This document shows positions 35,699 through 45,167 of a stretch of DNA of 64,000 nt, piece after piece. Under the pieces are notes generated by a model. That model saw only the letters and a program-made list of their open reading frames with translations, did not search any database and was not told where the DNA came from. Source of the DNA: Herminiimonas sp. (GTDB lineage Bacteria; Pseudomonadota; Gammaproteobacteria; Burkholderiales; Burkholderiaceae_D); contig DAIDBD010000074.1 of NCBI GenBank assembly GCA_027310305.1, positions 1 to 64,000 of the forward strand, written 5' to 3'. Position 1 is the stretch's first letter; the number at the start of each line of letters is the position of its first letter. The position numbers were made by a program, and so were the translations under genes.

Positions 35699-36674
35699 AC
35701 ATGGCGGCAACCTGCGCGATGCGGTGATCCGCTTCGGCAGAGCACGCAAAGACTGGCTGGACTTATCCACCGGCATCAATCCGCAACCTTATCCGGTTCC
35801 GGCTTTGGCCGCCGATGCATGGCATCGTTTGCCGGAAGCCGCTCCGGCGCTGGCGACCGCGGCGCAGGAATATTACAACGCACCGCGGATGTTGCCGGTA
35901 GCCGGAACCCAGGCGGCCATTCAGGCATTGCCGCGTCTGCGTTCGCCGTCGCGCGTCGTGGTAGCCGCCCCGGCATACGCCGAACATGCGCATCATTGGG
36001 CGCAGGCCGGCCATGCGATGCGCGAAGTCGCTTACGATGAACTGGATGCCGCCGTCGCCGGTTGCGACGTGATGGTGATCTGCAATCCCAACAATCCCAC
36101 CGGCGCCACGATCGCGCCTGAGGTATTGCTGGATTGGGCCGCGCAGTTGGCGCTGCGCGGCGGCTGGCTGATTGTCGACGAAGCGTTCTGCGACACCACG
36201 CCGCCTATGAGCGTGGCGGCGTGGTCGGATCGTCCCGGATTGATTGTGTTGCGTTCGGTCGGAAAGTTTTTCGGCCTGGCCGGGTTGCGGCTCGGATTTG
36301 TCGCTGCGCATCCCGAATTGCTGAAAGAACTGGCCGATGCGCTGGGCCCGTGGACCGTAAGCGGGCCGGCGCAGGAGATCGGATGCGCAGCCCTGGCTGA
36401 CCGCGACTGGCAAACGTCGATGCGCCACCGCCTGCTGCAAGGCGGCGAGCGCCTGCACGCATTACTGGCGCGTTACGAAATCAGCGCAAATGGCAGCGCA
36501 CTGTATCAATGGTGGCCCGAGCAACATGCGCAGTCATTCTGGTTGCACATGGCGCAACGCGGCATCTGGGTACGGCTGTTTACACGCGGCGCGTGCGGGA
36601 TAAGATTGGGTCTGCCGCCGGACGAAGCCGGCTGGCAGCGGCTGGAACAGGCGTTACTGGAAAGAAAACAATGA
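35691..36674 (+). CDS. cobD: Threonine-phosphate decarboxylase (PLP-dependent)
   Basis: Decarboxylates L-threonine O-3-phosphate to aminopropanol phosphate, the linker used by CbiB. The 327-residue class I/II aminotransferase-fold protein starts MLEHGGNLRDA, and has STGINPQPYP, CNPNNPTGAT and the PLP-binding lysine in SVGKFFGLAGLRLG. The symbol follows Salmonella; it is cobC in the Pseudomonas denitrificans scheme. It overlaps cbiB by eight bases and btuF by four. Confidence 0.92.
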   Translation: MLEHGGNLRDAVIRFGRARKDWLDLSTGINPQPYPVPALAADAWHRLPEAAPALATAAQEYYNAPRMLPVAGTQAAIQALPRLRSPSRVVVAAPAYAEHAHHWAQAGHAMREVAYDELDAAVAGCDVMVICNPNNPTGATIAPEVLLDWAAQLALRGGWLIVDEAFCDTTPPMSVAAWSDRPGLIVLRSVGKFFGLAGLRLGFVAAHPELLKELADALGPWTVSGPAQEIGCAALADRDWQTSMRHRLLQGGERLHALLARYEISANGSALYQWWPEQHAQSFWLHMAQRGIWVRLFTRGACGIRLGLPPDEAGWQRLEQALLERKQ

Positions 36675-37555
36675 AACGTTATTTATTGCTGGCGGCATGG
36701 CTGTTCGCTACGCACGCAGCGGCCGCTATCAGCGTGCAAGACGATAATGGCAACACGGTCGTTTTGCAGCGCCCCGCGCAACGCATCGTGTCTCTTGCGC
36801 CGCACGCCACCGAACTGGTGTTTGCCGCGGGCGCGGGCGATCATCTGGTGGGCACGGTCAGCTACAGCGATTATCCGCCGGCGGCAAGAAGCATTCCGCA
36901 AATCGGCGACAACCGCCAGATCGATATGGAGCGCCTGATCGCGCTCAAGCCCGACTTGCTGGTGGTCTGGTTGCACGGCAATGCCGAGCGCCAGCTGGAA
37001 TCCTTGCGCAAACTGGGCATACCGATGTTCTACAGCGAGCCGCACAAGCTCCAGGATATTCCCGACACCCTGATCCGGATGGGCCAGCTGTTCGGCACCG
37101 AACCGCAGGCGCAAAAAAATGCCATGGAATTGCGCCGAAAACTGACGGGACTTGCCGCGCAATACGGCAGTCGTCCGCCGGTGCGGGTGTTCTATCAGGT
37201 ATGGGATCGGCCGCTATATACGCTCAACGGGCGCCATATCGTCAGCGATGCAATCCGCTTGTGCGGCGGCGAGAACGTCTTCGCGAAACTGCCGGTCACC
37301 GCGCCGACCGTCAACATTGAATCGGTTCTTCTTGAAAACCCCGAAGTCGTGATCACCGGCGACCGGCGCAACAAGCCGGCGAACGGACTTGATATATGGA
37401 AGCCGTATTCCACATTGCTGGCGGTGCGCCGCGGCAATTTGTTTTCCGTGGATGCCGACCTGCTTAACCGCGCGGGTCCGCGCATGATCGACGGCGCGGC
37501 CGTCCTGTGTGAAAAAATCGAGCAGGCGCGCAGTCATCGCGGTGATCGACCATGA
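36671..37555 (+). CDS. btuF: Periplasmic cobalamin-binding protein
   Basis: Soluble component of the BtuCDF transporter. The 294-residue protein has a signal peptide (MKRYLLLAAWLFATHAAAA) and the class III binding-protein fold with SLAPHATELVFAAGAGDHLVG and ALKPDLLVVW. It sits inside the biosynthetic run rather than next to btuCD. Its start overlaps the decarboxylase gene and its end overlaps a second, related gene. Confidence 0.9.
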   Translation: MKRYLLLAAWLFATHAAAAISVQDDNGNTVVLQRPAQRIVSLAPHATELVFAAGAGDHLVGTVSYSDYPPAARSIPQIGDNRQIDMERLIALKPDLLVVWLHGNAERQLESLRKLGIPMFYSEPHKLQDIPDTLIRMGQLFGTEPQAQKNAMELRRKLTGLAAQYGSRPPVRVFYQVWDRPLYTLNGRHIVSDAIRLCGGENVFAKLPVTAPTVNIESVLLENPEVVITGDRRNKPANGLDIWKPYSTLLAVRRGNLFSVDADLLNRAGPRMIDGAAVLCEKIEQARSHRGDRP

Positions 37556-38352
37556 GCCATTATCAGCGGATTGCCTGCCTGTGCACCGAAGCGGTGGAAA
37601 CGTTATATGCGCTCGGCGCCGAAGACTCGATCGCCGGCATTTCCGGATTCACTACGCGCCCGGCGAGAGCGCGCACGGAGAAGCCGAAGATCAGCGGTTT
37701 CTCTTCATCCAGGCTGGAGCGCATCCTCGCCGTCAAGCCTGATCTGGTAATCGGCTTTTCCAACATGCAGGCGGAAATATGCCGCGATCTTGCTGCCGCG
37801 GGAATTGAAATTCATCTGTTCAATCAACGCGATGTCGCCGGCATTTTTCGCATGATACAAGTGCTGGCGTCGATGGTGGAGCGACAGACGGAAGGACAGC
37901 GGTTAATCGCCGATCTGCAGGCGCGCGTCGAGATTGCCCGGGAGCAGGCACGGCAATGGGAAAAACGTCCGGGGATTTATTTCGAAGAATGGAACGATCC
38001 GCTGATCAGCGGAATCGGATGGGTGTCGGAACTCATTCAACTTGCCGGCGGCGACGATGTGTTTGCCGAGCTGGCCGCGCAGCCGAGCGCCAGGGACCGC
38101 ATCATTGCCGATCCGCTCGACGTGGTGCGACGTGCGCCCGATATTATTATCGGTTCATGGTGCGGCAAGAAATTTCAATCGGAAACGCTTTGCGCGCGTC
38201 CTGGCTGGGACGCGATTCCGGCCGTAAAAAACGGGATGGTCGCCGAGATAAAATCAGCCGATATCCTGTCTTCCGGGCCTGCTGCCATTACCGAAGGCCT
38301 GAGCCGGATTACCGCGCTGATAGCACGCTGGCAGGAGCGGAATCTCACATGA
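37552..38352 (+). CDS. Second BtuF-like protein, without signal peptide
   Basis: A 266-residue protein of the same class III binding-protein family as its upstream neighbour ([53 protein letters not shown]). It begins [14 protein letters not shown] with no hydrophobic leader, so it should stay in the cytoplasm. Corrinoid or haem-type ligands are possible. Signal-less relatives occur elsewhere in bacteria, usually annotated as cobalamin-binding, with no defined role that I know of. It overlaps btuF by four bases and cobQ by four bases. Confidence 0.78.
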   Translation: MSHYQRIACLCTEAVETLYALGAEDSIAGISGFTTRPARARTEKPKISGFSSSRLERILAVKPDLVIGFSNMQAEICRDLAAAGIEIHLFNQRDVAGIFRMIQVLASMVERQTEGQRLIADLQARVEIAREQARQWEKRPGIYFEEWNDPLISGIGWVSELIQLAGGDDVFAELAAQPSARDRIIADPLDVVRRAPDIIIGSWCGKKFQSETLCARPGWDAIPAVKNGMVAEIKSADILSSGPAAITEGLSRITALIARWQERNLT

Positions 38353-39827
38353 ATTTTCCATTTCATACCCTGATGGTGCAGGGCACGACTTCCGACGCCG
38401 GAAAAAGCACGGTGGTCGCAGCGATCTGCAGATTGCTGACGCGGCAGGGCGTCAAGGTCGTTCCATTCAAGCCGCAGAACATGGCATTGAACAGCGCGGT
38501 GGCATCGGACGGCGGAGAAATCGGCCGGGCCCAGGCATTGCAGGCGCAAGCGGCCGGACTGGCGCCGCATACCGACATGAATCCAGTTTTGCTCAAGCCA
38601 TCGAGCGATACCGGCGCGCAAGTCATCATCCACGGCCAGGTGCGCACCGACATGAATGCGCGCGACTATCATCAGTACAAGCCGATCGCGATGCAGGCGG
38701 TGCTGGCTTCGTACGAACGGCTTTCAGCCAGCTATGACGCCATCATCGTTGAAGGTGCGGGCAGTCCGGCGGAGATCAATCTGCGCGACCGCGATATCGC
38801 CAATATGGGTTTTGCCGAAGCGGTCGATTGTCCCGTGGTTCTGGTTGCCGACATCGATCGCGGCGGCGTATTTGCCCATATCGTGGGGACCCTGGCCTGT
38901 CTTTCCGACAGCGAGCGCAAGCGCATCATCGGTTTCGTCATCAATCGTTTTCGCGGCGATATCGGATTGCTGGAACCGGGTCTGGAATGGCTGGAACGGG
39001 AAACCGGTAAACCGGTGCTTGCCGTGCTGCCTTATCTGCACGGTCTGTTTCTCGATGCGGAAGATGCAATTCAGTCATCGCAATCCGAGCGTGGAAAATT
39101 TCGGGTCGCCGTGCCGGCGATGCCGAGAATCAGCAACCATACCGACTTCGATGCATTGCGCGCGCATCCCGATGTGAATCTGCAATTCATCGGGACGGGC
39201 CAGGCAATTCCGCCGGCCGACCTGATCGTTCTGCCTGGCAGCAAAAACACGCGGAACGATCTGGCATGGCTGATTGAACAGGGCTGGCAGCAAGCGCTGG
39301 CCAAACATCTGCGTTACGGCGGCAAGGTCATCGGCATCTGTGGCGGTTTCCAGATGCTCGGGAAAACCATTGTTGATCCGCATGGGATCGAAGGTGCGCC
39401 AGGCAGGTCGCATGGATTGGGTTTGCTCGACGTCGATACCGAGCTGACCGAGGACAAGCGTTTGCTGCAAGTCAGCGGCCGCTGCGCGTTTGCGGAAGCG
39501 GCAGTGAGCGGTTACGAAATCCATATGGGCATATCGCATGGCGCGGCATTGGCCAATCCGGCGTTTCATGTCGGCGATCGTCCGGAAGGTGCGCGCTCGG
39601 CGGACGGTCAGATCCTGGGCACTTATTTGCATGGCCTGTTCGATACGCCGCAAGCGTTGGACGCGCTGCTGCGCTGGGCGGGTCTTGCCAGCGAAACATC
39701 GATTGATCCGGCCCGGTTGCGCGAACAAAGCCTTGACCGCATAGCCGACGCCGCGAAGCCGCTGATGCATGCACTTGAAGCGCTTGCAAAAAATACCGCC
39801 ATGCCATCGAACTGGATCGCAAGATGA
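38349..39827 (+). CDS. cobQ: Cobyric acid synthase
   Basis: Amidates four side chains of adenosylcobyrinic acid a,c-diamide. The 492-residue protein has the N-terminal ATP site [17 protein letters not shown], the middle [14 protein letters not shown], and the glutamine amidotransferase domain with [10 protein letters not shown] (catalytic Cys) and YLHGLFD. The ATG at 38349 overlaps the preceding stop; the longer open frame upstream is out of frame with the preceding gene and is not the start. Confidence 0.95.
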   Translation: MNFPFHTLMVQGTTSDAGKSTVVAAICRLLTRQGVKVVPFKPQNMALNSAVASDGGEIGRAQALQAQAAGLAPHTDMNPVLLKPSSDTGAQVIIHGQVRTDMNARDYHQYKPIAMQAVLASYERLSASYDAIIVEGAGSPAEINLRDRDIANMGFAEAVDCPVVLVADIDRGGVFAHIVGTLACLSDSERKRIIGFVINRFRGDIGLLEPGLEWLERETGKPVLAVLPYLHGLFLDAEDAIQSSQSERGKFRVAVPAMPRISNHTDFDALRAHPDVNLQFIGTGQAIPPADLIVLPGSKNTRNDLAWLIEQGWQQALAKHLRYGGKVIGICGGFQMLGKTIVDPHGIEGAPGRSHGLGLLDVDTELTEDKRLLQVSGRCAFAEAAVSGYEIHMGISHGAALANPAFHVGDRPEGARSADGQILGTYLHGLFDTPQALDALLRWAGLASETSIDPARLREQSLDRIADAAKPLMHALEALAKNTAMPSNWIAR

Positions 39828-40489
39828 ATCCGCATCAATACTCTGAACTTGAAATCGCTGCGGTGTATCGCGCGATTCGCGAGCGCCGCGATATGCGCCA
39901 TTTCGAATCCACGCCGATCGAACCGGAGCAGCTCGCGCGTCTGATAGAAGCCGCTCACATGGGCCCCAGTGTCGGTTTCATGCAGCCGTGGCGCTTCATA
40001 CGCATCATGAACCCGCAACTTCGGCAGAAGATACACGCGCATGTGGACGAGGAACGCATACTTACCGCACAGGCATTAGGCCAGCGTTCCGACGAATTCA
40101 TGAAGCTGAAGGTCGAAGGAATTCTCGCTTGCGCCGAACTGCTGGTCGTGGGCCTTGTCGACAAACGCGAATCCTACCTATTCGGCCGGCGCACCATGCC
40201 TGAAATGGATATGGCATCCGCGTCGTGCGCCATCCAGAATTTGTGGCTGGCGGCGCGCGCCGAAGGTATTGGCGTCGGTTGGGTCTCGCTATTCGATCCT
40301 GTCCAGTTGCGCCGATTATGCAATATGCCTGACGGCAGTCAGCCCATCGCGATTCTATGCGTCGGCCACGTGAAGGAATTTTATCCAAGGCCTATGCTGG
40401 AGACGACAGGCTGGGATAGCCGCCGCCCATTGCAGGACATCATCTGCGAAGATCGTTGGGACGGCGCCGATAATAAGTTCTTGCCGTGA
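39824..40489 (+). CDS. bluB: 5,6-dimethylbenzimidazole synthase
   Basis: Flavin-destroying nitroreductase-fold enzyme that converts FMNH2 to 5,6-dimethylbenzimidazole with oxygen. The 221 residues include [24 protein letters not shown] and the [12 protein letters not shown] segment, diagnostic for BluB. It overlaps cobQ by four bases and is the last gene of the operon. It indicates the organism makes true cobalamin with its own lower ligand, under oxygen. Confidence 0.94.
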   Translation: MNPHQYSELEIAAVYRAIRERRDMRHFESTPIEPEQLARLIEAAHMGPSVGFMQPWRFIRIMNPQLRQKIHAHVDEERILTAQALGQRSDEFMKLKVEGILACAELLVVGLVDKRESYLFGRRTMPEMDMASASCAIQNLWLAARAEGIGVGWVSLFDPVQLRRLCNMPDGSQPIAILCVGHVKEFYPRPMLETTGWDSRRPLQDIICEDRWDGADNKFLP

Positions 40490-40665
40490 AAATCGGAAAG
40501 CCCATGAGAACCCTGCCAGGCACGTGCTGATTTGCACCGGTCCGCGGTGCGACGTCGATAGCGTATTCGTATTCCATTGCTTGCTGGAAGGTGATGCCCA
40601 ACCGACGGAAAATACCGAAGGGTGTGATAGGGCCACGTACCTGCCTGATCACGCTCGGTGATTTA

Positions 40666-41082
40666 TCAGCGCGGCCACAGCACCATCTGCGTACAGCGAA
40701 ACAGCGCAATCGTCTTGCCGTTGGCGCTCACCGTCGCATCCCACACTTGCGTGGTCTTGCCGAGATGAACCGGCGTCGCGTGGCATTCGATCGCGCCTTC
40801 CAGCACGGTGCCCAGATGATTGCTTTTCAACTCGATGGTGGTAAAGCCTTTCGCCCCTTCTGGCAGGTGCGCGATGCAGCCATAACCGCAGCAGGTATCG
40901 GCCAGCATCACGACCGATGCCGCATGCAGATAACCGTTGGGCGCCAAATGGTGCGGTTTTATTGTCAGTTTTGCACGGAGGCTGTTCGCTTCGACGGCAA
41001 TCACTTCGACACCGAGCAAGTCGGGCAACGTGCCCTTTTGGCGGGCATGGAAATCGGCGGGAGCTATGGCAATGGATGGCAT
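40666..41082 (-). CDS. PaaI-type thioesterase (hotdog fold)
   Basis: A 138-residue single-domain hotdog thioesterase, probably an acyl-CoA thioesterase. The core helix and motif NGYLHAASVVMLADTCCGYG (about residues 49-68) and the acidic catalytic region match the PaaI/YdiI group. The ATG at 41082 follows AGGAG at ten bases and is preferred to one nine codons upstream. The 176 bases between bluB and this gene's stop contain only a short, weakly gene-like frame on the minus strand. Confidence 0.83.
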   Translation of the reverse strand: MPSIAIAPADFHARQKGTLPDLLGVEVIAVEANSLRAKLTIKPHHLAPNGYLHAASVVMLADTCCGYGCIAHLPEGAKGFTTIELKSNHLGTVLEGAIECHATPVHLGKTTQVWDATVSANGKTIALFRCTQMVLWPR

Positions 41083-41204
41083 TTGAAGTTTGCTCCTGTA
41101 AAACGTCATGCTATTCTTGCACGAAAAATAGAATTCATGCGGGGCATCCGCAGACCGGCATTGACCAAATGCCGCGAATGACTCAATTCACCAAGGGATA
41201 AACC

Positions 41205-41816
41205 ATGCCAGTCATTGTCATCGCAAACCCCAAAGGCGGCGTCGGCAAGAGCACGATCGCCACCAACCTCGCCGGCTATTTTTCCGTGCAAGGCTACAAC
41301 GTGATGCTGGGCGATGTCGATGTGCAGCAATCGTCGTATTCGTGGCTGGCATTGCGGCCCGCATCCCTGCCGCCGATCCAGGCATGGGAAATCAGCGATG
41401 GACATGTCGCGAAACCGCCGAAAGGCACGACCCATGTCGTGCTGGATACGCCGGCCGGCTTCGATGGAGCCCGTCTGGATCAAGTGATGCGGATTGCCGA
41501 CAAGGTGATCGTCCCGCTGCAAGCATCGATGTTCGATATTCTTGCAACCCAGTCATTCCTGCAAAAACTGATCGGCCGGCGTGACAAAGCCGCCATCGGC
41601 GTGCTCGGCATGCGCGTAAACGTCCGCACCCGCGCAGCAGACCAGCTGGCGCATTACGTCAATGGCCTGGGTTTGCCGGTGCTGGGCTGCCTGCGCGATA
41701 CGCAAAATTATGTGCAGCTCGCCGCGCTCGGCGCCACGCTATGGGATGTGGCGCCCTCGCGGGTTGAAAAGGATGTCGCGCAATGGCAGGGACTGCTGGA
41801 GTGGATTAGACAGTAA
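41205..41816 (+). CDS. Orphan ParA-family ATPase
   Basis: A 203-residue deviant Walker-type ATPase: IANPKGGVGKSTIATNLAGYF at the N-terminus, GDVDVQQSSYSW and a VLDTPAGFDG Walker B. It lacks the N-terminal DNA-regulatory extension of plasmid SopA-type proteins. No ParB or parS-like gene is adjacent, so it may position a protein cluster rather than segregate DNA; that is inference. It converges with panC. Confidence 0.87.
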   Translation: MPVIVIANPKGGVGKSTIATNLAGYFSVQGYNVMLGDVDVQQSSYSWLALRPASLPPIQAWEISDGHVAKPPKGTTHVVLDTPAGFDGARLDQVMRIADKVIVPLQASMFDILATQSFLQKLIGRRDKAAIGVLGMRVNVRTRAADQLAHYVNGLGLPVLGCLRDTQNYVQLAALGATLWDVAPSRVEKDVAQWQGLLEWIRQ

Positions 41817-41866
41817 TTTCATCTCACCAGCGTGCGCCATGCCAGATACGACACCATATCGAATGA

Positions 41867-42715
<849 letters not shown>

Positions 42716-42797
42716 TTAACTGTCTTGATGCCTTATCGCCCCGGCAAGATATGGGCGGATGAAAAGGCGATGATGATCAACGATAAATGAAAACGGG

Positions 42798-43667
42798 TCA
42801 GCTCGGCGAATACGACAGCCGCACGTAAATCGGGGCGAAGGCTTCGGCCTGCGTGATTTCGATCAGGGTTTCTTTCGCCAGCTCCAGCAATGCAATGAAA
42901 TTGACGATCAATACCGGCACCCCGCGCGACGGATCGAACAGATCGGCGAATTCCACGAATCTGGCCGATTGCAGACGGCGCAGGATGCCGGTCATGTGTT
43001 CGCGCACCGACAATTCTTCACGGCTGATGGTGTGATGCGCAGTCAGTTTGGCGCGCTTGAGCACATCGGCCCATGCGCCTTGCAAATCGACCGCGCTGAC
43101 TTCCGGCCAGCGGGTGACGATGCTTTGCTCGATGTAAATCTGGGTGCGGACATAATCGCGGCCGAGCTGCGGCAATGTATCGATCTGATACGCGGCCAGC
43201 TTCATCTGCTCGTATTCCAGCAGGCGGCGCACCAGTTCGGCGCGCGGGTCGCCGGCTTCCTCGCCGGTGTCGGCTTTGCGGACCGGCAGCAGCATCCGCG
43301 ATTTGATCTCGATCAGCATCGCCGCCATCAACAGGTATTCCGCTGCGAGCTCCAGATTATGGACGCGGATCTGGTCGACATATTCCAGATATTGCAACGT
43401 CACCTGCGCCATCGGAATATCGAGAATATTGAAATTTTGCTTGCGGATCAGGTACAGCAGCAAGTCGAGCGGGCCTTCGAATGCTTCGAGAAAGATTTCC
43501 AGCGCGTCCGGCGGAATATACAGATCGGTCGGCATCCGGAACAGCGGCTCGCCGTACAGCTTGGCGAAAGCAACGCCGTCGATCATGTTCGGCGTCGAAT
43601 CGACTTGCCCTGCCAGTGCCAGTGCATCGGGCACGCTTGCCGTTGCCGTGTTCCGTGTCTTGCTCAC
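42798..43667 (-). CDS. scpA: Segregation and condensation protein A
   Basis: Kleisin subunit of the SMC-ScpAB condensin, bridging SMC heads and ScpB in chromosome compaction. The 289-residue protein has the characteristic N-terminal FEGPLDLLLYLIRKQNFNILDIPMAQ (shown in part by FEGPLDLLLYLI) and a C-terminal winged helix. A longer than usual N-terminal tail (about 50 residues) precedes this. The scpB gene is not in the window. Confidence 0.93.
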   Translation of the reverse strand: MSKTRNTATASVPDALALAGQVDSTPNMIDGVAFAKLYGEPLFRMPTDLYIPPDALEIFLEAFEGPLDLLLYLIRKQNFNILDIPMAQVTLQYLEYVDQIRVHNLELAAEYLLMAAMLIEIKSRMLLPVRKADTGEEAGDPRAELVRRLLEYEQMKLAAYQIDTLPQLGRDYVRTQIYIEQSIVTRWPEVSAVDLQGAWADVLKRAKLTAHHTISREELSVREHMTGILRRLQSARFVEFADLFDPSRGVPVLIVNFIALLELAKETLIEITQAEAFAPIYVRLSYSPS

Positions 43668-43673
43668 GATGAA

Positions 43674-43883
43674 TCAGCTCTTGTTCTGATACACATAGGC
43701 TTGTTGCTTCACGCTGGATTCTTTCGTTTGTTTTTGCGTATCCAGATCGATCGATGGCTTGTCCCACAGCAAGGCACGGCCCGCACGCTGCTCTTCTTCC
43801 AGGTTGGGGTTTTTTTGCTTCAGTTCCTTGATGAAGCGGGTAAATTCGGATTCATAACGTTGATATTGATTGGTAAGTTTCAT
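43674..43883 (-). CDS. DUF3460 family small protein
   Basis: A 69-residue charged protein of the DUF3460 family, found upstream of scpA in betaproteobacteria. It shows YESEFTRFIKELKQKNPNLEEEQRAGR followed by LLWDKPSIDL (quoted in part: RFIKELKQKNP, LLWDK). No function is known. It ends six bases before scpA starts, so the two are cotranscribed. Confidence 0.83.
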   Translation of the reverse strand: MKLTNQYQRYESEFTRFIKELKQKNPNLEEEQRAGRALLWDKPSIDLDTQKQTKESSVKQQAYVYQNKS

Positions 43884-43936
43884 GGGCCGATCGATCAGAA
43901 TAGGTAAATTCAGGCGTTATTCTACCTTGTCTTGTC

Positions 43937-44100
43937 TAGAACTCATTTCATAAATAGGCGTGTGTGGGAGCGGTGTCTGGGAGGATGCAGAGCTAGGCGG
44001 GATGCGACGCAAAGGGTGGTTCCCTTTGCTAGCGGCCCAACAACGCGCTGCACCGCCCAGATCCCGTTCACGCATATGTCTATTTATGAAATGAGTTCTA
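43937..44100. repeat. MITE-like element with perfect 21-bp inverted ends
   Basis: Bases 43937-43957 are a perfect inverted copy of 44080-44100 (core GAACTCATTTCATAAATAG), and the pairing continues inward with only purine transitions. The ends are bounded by TA on both sides, as for a TA target duplication. The interior of about 120 bases carries no gene. It lies between the DUF3460 promoter region and the BamE-like lipoprotein gene. The end sequence has the same pattern as the element at 3638-3771 (GARCYYATYTCA). Confidence 0.72.
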
Positions 44101-44122
44101 ATGTTCAGCCAAAGGAAACTGC

Positions 44123-44635
44123 ATGAAACGACTGATTCCGGCCATTCTTGCGATGGTGTGCACATTGATGCTGGGCGCCTGCGACCGGCAGGGACGCCCG
44201 ATCCAGGAGTTCGGTCTGGACAAGCTGGCAAAAGGCGTTTCCACCGAGGGTAACGTGCGTGAGGTGATGGGGCAGCCGGAAACGGTATGGGAAGAGGAAG
44301 ACGGCAGTCGCAGCCTTGAATATCCGAAAGGCCCGATGGGCCACCGCACCTGGTTTTTCGACATCGGCAAGGATGGCAAACTGAAGGATTACAGGCAGGT
44401 GCTGACCGAAGAAAACTTTGCCAACATCAAGCCGGGCATGAGCCGGGATACGGTACGCCGCATGCTCGGCAAGCCGCGCAGCGTAGTGCAATTCAAGCTC
44501 AAGAATGAAGAGGTCTGGGACTGGCTTTATTTGCAGCCTACCAACATGCCGCGGCTATTCAATGTGCATTTCGATATCGACAGCGGAAAAGTCACGCGGG
44601 TTTCGTCATCGGACGACCCGCAGAGCGGATCATGA
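44123..44635 (+). CDS. BamE/SmpA-domain lipoprotein
   Basis: A 170-residue outer-membrane lipoprotein with the signal and lipobox CTLMLGAC (Cys about residue 20) followed by two BamE-like repeats; the second holds NIKPGMSRDTVRRMLGKPR, close to the SmpA/OmlA consensus. BamE helps the barrel assembly machine, but the tandem repeat form is a paralogue whose role may differ. Its promoter must lie in or just after the MITE-like element 22 bases upstream. Confidence 0.83.
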   Translation: MKRLIPAILAMVCTLMLGACDRQGRPIQEFGLDKLAKGVSTEGNVREVMGQPETVWEEEDGSRSLEYPKGPMGHRTWFFDIGKDGKLKDYRQVLTEENFANIKPGMSRDTVRRMLGKPRSVVQFKLKNEEVWDWLYLQPTNMPRLFNVHFDIDSGKVTRVSSSDDPQSGS

Positions 44636-44658
44636 AGCCGGGCCGGATGCTCCGAATG

Positions 44659-45138
44659 TCAGCGCCGAAGCAACCTGCGCATGACGGTTGGCGCAGGTTC
44701 CAGCGGATTGGCATGCGTGTATTCGAGTTCCAGCGCCAGCTCGAAGCCATAGGCCGCATACAGGTCCGGCAGCCGCGACTGGTCGCTACGGATCGCGAGG
44801 CGCAACTCGTTGATATCGGCCGCCAAGGCGCGATGGATCACTGCTTCCAGCAAATGCTGCGACAAGTGGTTGCCTCGATAATCCGGCAGAATACTCATGC
44901 GCAGGATTTCCCACACGTTCGGATCAGCCTCCAGCGGCAGCCAGCGCACCGAACCCGCCGGCACATCGTCAGCCAACAGGATGAACCCGCCGCCATCCTG
45001 TAAATGACGCGCCACGCGCACAGCCGTTTCGCGATGGCCGCTGGAAGTGACCGCGACTTTTCCGGCCCAGGCCGCCCGCGTCAACTCCGCCATCAACTGG
45101 GCATCATCGAGGGTGGCTTCGCGGACCAGCAGATTCAT
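44659..45138 (-). CDS. GNAT-family N-acetyltransferase
   Basis: A 159-residue acetyltransferase of unknown substrate. The GNAT fold is seen in VREATLDDAQLMAELTRAAW at the N-terminus and the acetyl-CoA loop in ILPDYRGNHLSQHLLEAV near residue 97. ATG at 45138 gives the shortest start that keeps the whole fold. It lies 29 bases after metG and may be cotranscribed. Confidence 0.82.
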   Translation of the reverse strand: MNLLVREATLDDAQLMAELTRAAWAGKVAVTSSGHRETAVRVARHLQDGGGFILLADDVPAGSVRWLPLEADPNVWEILRMSILPDYRGNHLSQHLLEAVIHRALAADINELRLAIRSDQSRLPDLYAAYGFELALELEYTHANPLEPAPTVMRRLLRR

Positions 45139-45167
45139 GGGACGCAAGGAGAAAACATTGTTGTCGC

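Noticed and set aside
40440-40709. Minus-strand frame of 89 codons between bluB and the thioesterase gene
   Set aside because: Its residues (QAMEYEYAIDVAPR region) look slightly protein-like, but it overlaps both genes, has no ribosome site and no family that I recognise; it may be a remnant.
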